From contig JAPLZA010000077.1 in NCBI GenBank assembly GCA_026395275.1, forward strand, positions 1 through 19,217: DNA of 19,217 nucleotides, written 5' to 3'. Shown here one piece after another: positions 1 through 5,643 of the stretch. A model generated the notes under the pieces. It was not told the origin of the DNA. It did not search any database and saw nothing but the letters and a program-made list of their open reading frames with translations. Source of the stretch: Candidatus Staskawiczbacteria bacterium (GTDB lineage Bacteria; Patescibacteriota; Minisyncoccia; Minisyncoccales; Staskawiczbacteraceae). How positions within the stretch are numbered: the stretch's first letter is position 1; every line of letters begins with the position of its first letter. A program made the position numbers and the translations under genes.

Positions 1-573
1 CGCATAAGACGAAATTAAAAGAACTATTAATATAACAACCATCTTGATTACATCCCAAATAAAAGCAGATTTTTTTGTAATATTTTTTGTTTCCTTTTTA
101 CCATAAACTTTTTTGAACCTAGCATCATTTGAAAAAAGCCAAACAGTATAAGCAAAAAAAGTCAGAATTAATATTAAGCCATCTAACCTGTCTAAGCCTC
201 CGGTCCTAAATGTTAAAATCCACGGTAACACAGCAATAATTGTAGTAAATATGGCGCTGCTCTGCACCATTTTACTTTCGGTGGAAATGGATTTACGCGC
301 CATTAAAACCGCAATTGCCATGGCTAAAGATAAATCAACCAAGTTTCCGCCCATAATATCTCCGAAAGAAATCTGTGGCATGCCACGAAAAGCAGCATTC
401 AAATCAACAAATAAGTTGGGCAAGGAAGCTGCAAAACCCATAACAAAAAAAGCAACAATAAACTCTCTCCAACGTAGATATTTGGCAACCTCTGTGAGGG
501 TTTTAATAAATTTTGAGCTTAACCATGACAAAACGAAACAAGAAACAACAAAAATTGCAATTTCAATAACCAT
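1..573 (-). CDS. CaCA-family sodium/calcium-type exchanger, C-terminus cut by window edge
   Basis: An open frame runs from an ATG at 571-573 to the left edge (191 codons, no stop). It encodes a hydrophobic membrane protein with TM segments near residues 2-18, 38-58, 78-92, 104-118 and 128-146, and another starting at the edge. Residues 46-77 resemble the alpha-1 repeat of cation/Ca2+ exchangers: a Gly-Ala-Ser-Leu-Pro element, a polar helix, an Arg-Gly turn, then a Gly-Asp-x-x-Gly-Gly-Asn element. The acidic residue that usually follows Leu-Pro is Asn53 here, and the usual Gly-Asn pair reads Gly71-Asp72, so the transported ion is uncertain. The second alpha repeat lies outside the window. It starts 12 bp after the permease stop, so the two genes are probably co-transcribed. 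Family assignment is fairly firm; substrate is inference. Confidence 0.75.
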   Translation of the reverse strand, partial: MVIEIAIFVVSCFVLSWLSSKFIKTLTEVAKYLRWREFIVAFFVMGFAASLPNLFVDLNAAFRGMPQISFGDIMGGNLVDLSLAMAIAVLMARKSISTESKMVQSSAIFTTIIAVLPWILTFRTGGLDRLDGLILILTFFAYTVWLFSNDARFKKVYGKKETKNITKKSAFIWDVIKMVVILIVLLISSYA

Positions 574-585
574 TTTTTTAATTAT

Positions 586-1722
586 TTAATATATTATTTC
601 GTAAATTATCCCAAACAAAAAAACAAGCGACAAAGGATAAATTATTATATTCTTGCCACCAATTTTTTTGTACATGAGCAAAATTAAAATTCCGTCTATT
701 CCCAGTAAAACTCCTCCTATAAAAGAAAGCAAAGGTATGAAAGAATTATATTTGAATAAAAGTAAATATAATATTAAAGGTGGACAGCAAGTCATAACAA
801 AGGCCTGCCAGTGTTTAATCTTTAAATCAAATATTAGTGTTTTTTTAAAAATAATTCCCTGTGTTATAAAGGCAGTAAAAGTTGCCAGTGCTCCTATAAA
901 AAGTGAAATCAAAACAAATATGTTTGGCAAAAAATTCTTTAGGCCTTGTAAGGCGGTTTGTTCGGTTTGTTTCCCGGTTATTCCCAAAATTAAAAGAATA
1001 AATAAAAAATAAAAAATTGAAACAATTATGGTTGACGTTGTAATTATATATTTAAGACTTTTTTTAGGTTGTTTACCTTGTTTCTTTGTAATCATTTCTT
1101 CTATTTCTGGTATTAATCCAATTCCCCAAATCGCAAACAATAAAGGCCCATATGGCAAGAAAAAGTTCCCAATTACAGATTTCCAAGAACCAATAAATAT
1201 ATTACCAAATTTTATATTTGAAAAACCTCCTATAAATACTAAAAATAATGACAAGAATAATAGCATCATTACCCAAAATTCAGCCTTAGCAACTACTTTT
1301 ATGTCAAAATATATAATAATACTTACTACCAAAAAATAGATGAGCACATAGAATAAAACACTCCCGGAAAAAAACGGCTGAAACACCGAAGTCAGAAATT
1401 GTCCGCCGATTAATAAATAAATCAAAAGCACTCCAATTGTCGAAAAAATTACCGACAGCATTGTAAAAGCTTCCGCCCATTTTCCTAAATAATAGCCTAC
1501 AAACCCGGGAAATCTTTTAAAATCAGGAGTTTTCAAACTTATTTGGCAAAAAATCAAATTTATAGAAACAACTAAAGCCGTCAACACAAAAAAATATAAA
1601 AGCGTCAGCCATATTCCAGACTGCATGGCTATATATGGCAGAGACAAAAAACCAACTCCAACCATTCCGCCAGAAAAAACCGCGATTGGATAAACATAAT
1701 CTTTAAATATATTGCTCAACAT
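586..1722 (-). CDS. Amino acid permease, AAAP / aromatic amino acid permease-like
   Basis: About 378 residues and almost entirely hydrophobic, with roughly 11 predicted TM helices. The N-terminus carries the glycine-rich unwound-helix motif of AAAP/HAAAP transporters (Gly20-Gly21-Met-Val-Gly-Val-Gly-Phe-Leu-Ser-Leu-Pro31, counted from the GTG), like the GxMIGAGxLxLPY element of tryptophan/tyrosine permeases. It presumably imports amino acids by ion symport, which fits an auxotrophic lifestyle. Start choice: a GTG at 1726-1728 and an ATG at 1720-1722 are both in frame. The predicted promoter places transcription start near 1724, so I prefer the ATG, giving a nearly leaderless mRNA. The exchanger gene follows after 12 bp. 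Substrate cannot be read from the sequence. Confidence 0.82.
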   Translation of the reverse strand: MLSNIFKDYVYPIAVFSGGMVGVGFLSLPYIAMQSGIWLTLLYFFVLTALVVSINLIFCQISLKTPDFKRFPGFVGYYLGKWAEAFTMLSVIFSTIGVLLIYLLIGGQFLTSVFQPFFSGSVLFYVLIYFLVVSIIIYFDIKVVAKAEFWVMMLLFLSLFLVFIGGFSNIKFGNIFIGSWKSVIGNFFLPYGPLLFAIWGIGLIPEIEEMITKKQGKQPKKSLKYIITTSTIIVSIFYFLFILLILGITGKQTEQTALQGLKNFLPNIFVLISLFIGALATFTAFITQGIIFKKTLIFDLKIKHWQAFVMTCCPPLILYLLLFKYNSFIPLLSFIGGVLLGIDGILILLMYKKIGGKNIIIYPLSLVFLFGIIYEIIY

Positions 1723-1730
1723 ATTCACTT

Positions 1731-1759
1731 ATTTTACCATCAAAGATAGTGATAGACAA
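1731..1759 (-). promoter_or_regulatory. Promoter of the permease-exchanger operon
   Basis: On the minus strand, -35 TTGTCT (1754-1759) and -10 TAAAAT (1731-1736) are separated by 17 bp. The -10 ends 8 nt before the ATG at 1722, so the transcript would start within a few bases of the start codon. The -35 region overlaps that of the opposing tRNA promoter. Confidence 0.55.
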
Positions 1760-1781
1760 CAAGTCATTTTTGTGATAAATT
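1753..1781 (+). promoter_or_regulatory. Promoter of tRNA-Glu
   Basis: On the plus strand, -35 TAGACA (1753-1758) and -10 TAAATT (1776-1781) are 17 bp apart, with TGTGA just upstream of the -10. Transcription would start a few bases before the mature tRNA 5' end at 1792. It is arranged divergently with the permease promoter, sharing the -35 segment. Confidence 0.5.
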
Positions 1782-1791
1782 GTAAATAAAC

Positions 1792-1866
1792 GGCCCCATC
1801 GTCTAGCCTGGTCTAGGACATTTGCTTCTCAAGCAAGTAACATGGGTTCGAATCCCATTGGGGCCA
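1792..1866 (+). tRNA. tRNA-Glu (anticodon CTC)
   Basis: A full cloverleaf can be drawn. The 7-bp acceptor stem is GGCCCCA (1792-1798) with TGGGGCC (1859-1865), with discriminator A1866. There is a Glu/Gln-type D arm (GTCTAG..CTAGGAC). The anticodon stem is 1821-1825/1833-1837 with loop TTCTCAA, anticodon CTC at 1828-1830. The T arm is ATGGG-TTCGAAT-CCCAT. CCA is not encoded (CAA follows), so it must be added by CCA-adding enzyme. CTC reads GAG codons, so a separate TTC isoacceptor is expected elsewhere. It is the only plus-strand gene in the window. Confidence 0.95.
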
Positions 1867-1873
1867 CAATAAC

Positions 1874-1900
1874 AAAAACACCTCATTCCGAGGTGTTTTT
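1874..1900. terminator. Bidirectional intrinsic terminator between tRNA-Glu and ftsI
   Basis: A perfect 11-bp inverted repeat (AAAAACACCTC / GAGGTGTTTTT, 5-nt loop) is flanked by A- and T-runs, so it yields a U-tract in both directions. It ends the tRNA transcript on the plus strand and the dcw operon on the minus strand. The ftsI stop codon (1899-1901) overlaps its edge. Confidence 0.85.
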
Positions 1901-3638
1901 ACTTAGAAGCTGGTTGAACTTGTGTCGGATCATAATCGGGCGGAATTTGCCAATAATTAATTATATATCGCGCAAGATCCTTAAAAATAGGAACTGCCGA
2001 AAGCGCTGATTTAGAAACCTTTGGGTCATCTAGTTTAACCAATATCAAAAATTGAGGATTAAAAGCCGGCCCATAACCAACAAAACTCTGAATTGTTTTA
2101 TCTGGGTCATATCCTCGCCCTCCCACTAATGGAACCTGTGCTGTGCCTGTTTTACCAGCTAAATAGTAACCAGGAATTTTTGCTACTCCGCCAAAACCCT
2201 TATCAACAACATTAATAAGCATTGAATTCAGCTGTGTCAAAGTTTGTTTTGAAACAATTGGCTCAGAAATTTTCTGTCTTGTATAAACCTCGTCTTTTCC
2301 GTTAACAATTTTTTCGACTATATATGGCCTTACTAATTTGCCTCCGTTTGCTATTGCGCAAAAACCTTTAATAATCTGCATGGGAGTTAATTCTATTCCT
2401 TGCCCAAAAGAAACCGTTGCATAGTCCATGTCCGGTCCGTTTCCATTTTTTAAATTACTATTTTGAGAATAAACTTCTCCCTGAAGGTCAACCCCTGTCT
2501 TTGAAGTAAAACCAAATTTATCAATATAATCAAAAAACATTTTATGAGATATTTGCTGTTCTGCAAAAACTGCTCCGGTGTTAATTGAGTTCTCTAAAAC
2601 TTGAGTCATTGTTTGCTTGCCGTAAACTTCGTTGGCAAAATTGTGTATAGATTTTGTTCCAAAGCTCAAAATCCCCGTATCTACATAAGTTGTATCGGGA
2701 GTTATTTTGCCCTCATTTATTGCCGCCGCCATTGTAAACGGCTTCATTATAGAACCTGGCTCAAAAAGTTTTTGAGTGGCAGAATTTTGAAATATATCAA
2801 GATCATTTTCTTTTGAGTATTGATTGGGGTCAAAATCAGGAAAATTAGCCAAAGCCAAAATTCTTCCTGTGTCCGGCTTTATAACTATTATCTGCCCGGA
2901 ATCTATATCATTTTTTTTCTGTTCCTGTCTTAACAAATTTTCTGCTTGAAATTGTATATTATAATCAATGGTTAAATAAATATCTGAACCATCCAAAGAT
3001 ATTTGATCGCCGTCAGAAAGAATAGACTTTAAACCTTTGCCTTTTTCCTGAATTCCAGATTTGCCTTTTAAAATATCCTCATAATAACCTTCTATGCCAT
3101 ACTGTCCCGAACCTGCTCCTCCTAAAAAACCCAAGTCTTGAGAGGCCATTCCTCCCTGAGGGTAAAATCTTTCTGGCGCATTTTGCCAGGACAAGCCTTT
3201 TAAATTCAATGCCTTAATTTTATCTAATTCTTTTGAAGACAAGCTCTTCTTGAGCACAACATAAGAATCTTTACTGCTTAATTCTGAAAGTATTTGTTCT
3301 TTGGATTGACCTATACTTTTACTTAATAAGTCGGCAAAAGCATCTTTGTCCGGTATGTCTTTAATGCTTGCAGATATTGCCCAGCTATCTTTATTTATAG
3401 CTAAACTTTTAATTTCTCCTGATCCTTGAGCCCCTTTTGTTTCCTGGCTATTCTCACAAAAAATCTGACCCCTTGAACCTACCACGCTGTTAAAAGCTGT
3501 TTGTTGACCCAGCGCCTGAGCCTCATAAAGTTTACGCTCTAAAATTTGCAGAAAAAATAAACGGCCTATAATAGCCGCCCCGAATGCGATAATAACAAAT
3601 AAAATGAATCCTATTCTCCAATTAAAGTTTTTTTTCAT
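1899..3638 (-). CDS. ftsI: Peptidoglycan transpeptidase, FtsI / class B penicillin-binding protein
   Basis: A 579-residue class B PBP. One N-terminal TM helix (about residues 9-30) anchors it in the membrane. A pedestal/dimerisation region follows (Gly-Ser-Arg-Gly-Gln-Ile near 54-59, Arg-Phe-Tyr-Pro near 157-160). The transpeptidase domain has all three active-site motifs: Ser296-Ile-Met-Lys299 (nucleophile and general base), Ser351-Ile-Asn353, and Lys496-Thr-Gly-Thr499. It cross-links septal peptidoglycan and is a beta-lactam target. It lies 6 bp downstream of the FtsL-like gene in a dcw cluster, which favours FtsI over an elongation PBP2. The length is normal for the family and there are no PASTA domains. 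A clear ribosome binding site is not seen. Confidence 0.93.
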   Translation of the reverse strand: MKKNFNWRIGFILFVIIAFGAAIIGRLFFLQILERKLYEAQALGQQTAFNSVVGSRGQIFCENSQETKGAQGSGEIKSLAINKDSWAISASIKDIPDKDAFADLLSKSIGQSKEQILSELSSKDSYVVLKKSLSSKELDKIKALNLKGLSWQNAPERFYPQGGMASQDLGFLGGAGSGQYGIEGYYEDILKGKSGIQEKGKGLKSILSDGDQISLDGSDIYLTIDYNIQFQAENLLRQEQKKNDIDSGQIIVIKPDTGRILALANFPDFDPNQYSKENDLDIFQNSATQKLFEPGSIMKPFTMAAAINEGKITPDTTYVDTGILSFGTKSIHNFANEVYGKQTMTQVLENSINTGAVFAEQQISHKMFFDYIDKFGFTSKTGVDLQGEVYSQNSNLKNGNGPDMDYATVSFGQGIELTPMQIIKGFCAIANGGKLVRPYIVEKIVNGKDEVYTRQKISEPIVSKQTLTQLNSMLINVVDKGFGGVAKIPGYYLAGKTGTAQVPLVGGRGYDPDKTIQSFVGYGPAFNPQFLILVKLDDPKVSKSALSAVPIFKDLARYIINYWQIPPDYDPTQVQPASK

Positions 3639-3644
3639 TTTACG

Positions 3645-4022
3645 CTATATGTCTTTGTTTTTCTGAGTTACCTTTGCCGAATTGTCCAAAATATTTATAT
3701 ATTTTACCGAAATTGCTTTTTGAAAATTCAATGCCTGTATTTTTGTCAAAGCTTGACCCATGAAACTGTTCTCTGCAAAAGAAATCTCCAAGTTTTTCTT
3801 TTCTTCTGTAAGCTGAGTAATTTGCCTATCATAACCGCTTATTACGTAAGATCCTTGCGTTAAATCGTTTATTTGCCAAACATAGAAAACCAACAAAGCC
3901 AAACTCACAAAAAATCCCACAGAACAAACTGCCTTCCAGTTAACAATGGGAACGTCTATAGAATTGATTTTAGACTGTAGGTTCTTTTGGACTCTATAAA
4001 AACTTAACGTTGCTGTTGTCAT
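3645..4022 (-). CDS. ftsL: FtsL-like division protein
   Basis: A 125-residue bitopic protein: a cytoplasmic N-terminus of about 30 residues, one TM helix (about 31-50), then a coiled-coil-prone segment (about 62-85) rich in Gln/Glu/Lys and Leu. This is the FtsL/DivIC architecture; the family has almost no sequence signature, so the call rests on topology and position. It lies between rsmH (3 bp away) and ftsI (6 bp away), exactly where ftsL sits in dcw clusters. FtsL would bridge FtsB/FtsQ and activate FtsW-FtsI at the septum. A DivIC-like protein with the same topology is the main alternative. Confidence 0.72.
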   Translation of the reverse strand: MTTATLSFYRVQKNLQSKINSIDVPIVNWKAVCSVGFFVSLALLVFYVWQINDLTQGSYVISGYDRQITQLTEEKKNLEISFAENSFMGQALTKIQALNFQKAISVKYINILDNSAKVTQKNKDI

Positions 4023-4025
4023 ATG

Positions 4026-4913
4026 CTAAATTTTAATTGCTACCCTCAGCTTTGCAGATCTGGCTCTAGGATTTTTTGAAAGCTCATCCCTGCTTGCTGT
4101 TATTGGTTTTTTAGTTAATATTTTTAAAACTCCTTTTTTTGCTTCGCTTGATAAAAAATTTTTAACTATTCTGTCTTCTAAAGAATGGAAAGATATTACT
4201 GCCAATCTGCCTTCTGGCGCTAAAATTGAAATGGCGTCTGGTAAAATTCTTTTTACGTTTTCTAACTCGTCGTTTACAGCTATCCTTAGGGCCTGGAAAG
4301 TTCTAGTGGCATAATGTATTTTCCCTCGCCAGTATGCCGAAGGTGTAGCGTCTTTTATAATTTCTATTAATTGAAATGTTGTTTTGATTCTTCCAAGCTT
4401 TCTTTGCTCTACAATATTTTTTGCTATTTTTTTTGCAAATTTCTCTTCGCCGTAATTCTCTAAAATTTCTTTAATTTTTTCTTCCGGCCATTCATTAACA
4501 ATTTTTTCTGCTGTTAAATAATTGGTTTCATCGTTATATCTCATGTCTAGTCCCTGGTCTATTTGAAAAGAAAATCCTTTGTGGGCTCTGACTAGTTGCG
4601 CTGACGACATTCCCAAGTCTAACAAAACTCCGTTAACTGCACCAAAACTTTTTCTCTCAATAATTTCTTTTAAATTTGTGTAAGAGTCATTTACCAACAC
4701 AACTCTTTCTTTATATTGAACGTGTAACCATTGGCTAGCTGCAACTTGTTGCGGGTCTAAATCAATTCCCAAAACTTTACCCTCTGGCCCGTTTCTTCCA
4801 AGCATATCTTCTGTATGCCCTCCCTCGCCTACCGTACAATCAACAAAATTCTCATTTTGTTTTGGATCAAGATATTCTATAACTTCTTTTTTAAGAACCG
4901 CTGTATGTATCAT
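4026..4913 (-). CDS. rsmH: 16S rRNA (cytosine1402-N4)-methyltransferase RsmH (MraW)
   Basis: The 295-residue length is typical. RsmH methylates N4 of C1402 in the decoding centre of 16S rRNA using S-adenosylmethionine. Family hallmarks are visible: N-terminal His-Thr-Ala-Val-Leu-Lys, SAM-binding Asp-x-Thr-Val-Gly-Glu-Gly-Gly-His (about 25-33), Gly-Ile-Asp-Leu-Asp (about 49-53), Leu-Leu-Asp-Leu-Gly-Met-Ser-Ser-Ala-Gln, and C-terminal Ser-Phe-His-Ser-Leu-Glu-Asp-Arg. It is the second gene of the dcw operon, 42 bp after mraZ. A weak AGG precedes the ATG by about 7 nt. Confidence 0.95.
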   Translation of the reverse strand: MIHTAVLKKEVIEYLDPKQNENFVDCTVGEGGHTEDMLGRNGPEGKVLGIDLDPQQVAASQWLHVQYKERVVLVNDSYTNLKEIIERKSFGAVNGVLLDLGMSSAQLVRAHKGFSFQIDQGLDMRYNDETNYLTAEKIVNEWPEEKIKEILENYGEEKFAKKIAKNIVEQRKLGRIKTTFQLIEIIKDATPSAYWRGKIHYATRTFQALRIAVNDELENVKRILPDAISILAPEGRLAVISFHSLEDRIVKNFLSSEAKKGVLKILTKKPITASRDELSKNPRARSAKLRVAIKI

Positions 4914-4955
4914 TTTTTTACCTGAACCCTTCTTATAATAATTTTATAAAAGGCT

Positions 4956-5387
4956 TTATATCCCTAGCCCGCCTAATTTTGAAACAATATCGCTCACTCC
5001 TTTTTCTGCTTCCTTTGTCCATTCATTCCATTTTTCCAAATCCCATATTTCCAATCTGTTGGATAATCCGCAAATAACAACATTTTTATTTAATCCTGCA
5101 TATTTTTTTAAATAATCAGGAACCAATATTCTTCCCAATTTATCTAACGTCACTTCCATAGCTCCTGCCAACATTGTTCTTGTAAAACTTCTTGCTTCAG
5201 ATTGGCTTATTGTCAGATTACTTATTTTGTCTGACATTATTTTAAATTCTTTCTCTGTATAAACAACCAAACAGGATTCAATTCCTTTTGTTATAATTAT
5301 TTTCTCTCCCAGTTCTCCTCTGAATTTTGCAGGCAGAGCCAATCGTTTTTTAATGTCGATTGTGTGCTCATATTGTCCTATTAACAT
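4956..5387 (-). CDS. mraZ: Transcriptional regulator MraZ
   Basis: A 143-residue protein with two SpoVT/AbrB-like swapped-hairpin domains, each containing the family Asp-x-x-x-Arg signature (Asp11..Arg15 followed by Leu-Ala-Leu-Pro; Asp82..Arg86 followed by Ile-Leu-Val-Pro). MraZ forms ring-shaped oligomers and binds direct repeats in its own promoter to regulate the dcw operon. It is the first gene of the cluster, followed by rsmH, ftsL and ftsI. A matching operator lies just upstream (5419-5443). The ATG at 5385-5387 has no clear Shine-Dalgarno. Confidence 0.95.
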   Translation of the reverse strand: MLIGQYEHTIDIKKRLALPAKFRGELGEKIIITKGIESCLVVYTEKEFKIMSDKISNLTISQSEARSFTRTMLAGAMEVTLDKLGRILVPDYLKKYAGLNKNVVICGLSNRLEIWDLEKWNEWTKEAEKGVSDIVSKLGGLGI

Positions 5388-5418
5388 TAAATTACTTATG
5401 CACTGGTTTAATGACTTC

Positions 5419-5443
5419 TCCCACAGTTATCCACATCTTCCCA
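5419..5443 (-). promoter_or_regulatory. MraZ box: three 10-bp-phased TGGGN-type repeats
   Basis: On the minus strand TGGGA (5439-5443), TGGAT (5429-5433) and TGGGA (5419-5423) are spaced exactly 10 bp start to start, i.e. 5-nt elements separated by 5 nt. This matches the known MraZ operator layout (TGGGN repeats separated by 5 nt). It sits about 3-27 nt downstream of the predicted transcription start, where bound MraZ would block the promoter. Confidence 0.8.
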
Positions 5444-5453
5444 CTTCTCCTTA

Positions 5454-5483
5454 TTTATAGTCCACTTCATGATACCTCGTCAA
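5454..5483 (-). promoter_or_regulatory. Promoter of the mraZ-rsmH-ftsL-ftsI operon
   Basis: On the minus strand -35 TTGACG (5478-5483) and -10 TATAAA (5454-5459) are 18 bp apart (17 bp if the -10 is read as CTATAA). The predicted start is near 5447, giving a 5' leader of about 60 nt that contains the MraZ box. Confidence 0.65.
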
Positions 5484-5510
5484 CACCTGTCCCCAAACAC
5501 CCCATTTTGT

Positions 5511-5588
5511 TCGTAAATAGGCCTATTTGTACACTAGTTATCCACAGGTCAATTTACGACTATTGTCGCACAATAGGGGTTATCCCCA
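5511..5588. repeat. Cluster of short palindromes upstream of the dcw promoter
   Basis: This 78-bp non-coding stretch holds a perfect 14-bp palindrome AAATAGGCCTATTT (5515-5528), an inverted pair TCGTAAAT (5511-5518) / ATTTACGA (5552-5559), a hairpin CTATTGT-CGC-ACAATAG (5560-5576), and GGGG-TTAT-CCCC (5576-5587). It also contains one perfect TTATCCACA (5538-5546) and one near match (5580-5588). Function unknown. Confidence 0.6.
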
Positions 5589-5597
5589 TATTTACAT

Positions 5598-5624
5598 AAA
5601 AAAAGAGCCCCACAAAGTGAGGCT
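5598..5624 (-). terminator. Intrinsic terminator of leuA
   Basis: On the minus strand an 8-bp stem (AGCCTCAC / GTGGGGCT, one G-U pair, 3-nt loop) spans 5606-5624 and is followed by C and a run of 7 T (5598-5604). It lies 20 bp past the leuA stop and separates leuA from the dcw promoter region. Confidence 0.8.
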
Positions 5625-5643
5625 ATAATAACTACGTTTTGAG

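Noticed and set aside
251..1339. Plus-strand reading frames over the exchanger and permease
   Set aside because: The minus-strand products are coherent membrane proteins with family motifs, while the plus-strand translations are low-complexity shadows.
5427..5588. Origin of replication in the leuA-mraZ spacer, given DnaA-box-like sequences and palindromes
   Set aside because: No AT-rich unwinding block, no dnaA or dnaN nearby, and genes on both sides run in the same direction. One of the boxes is better explained as the middle MraZ repeat.
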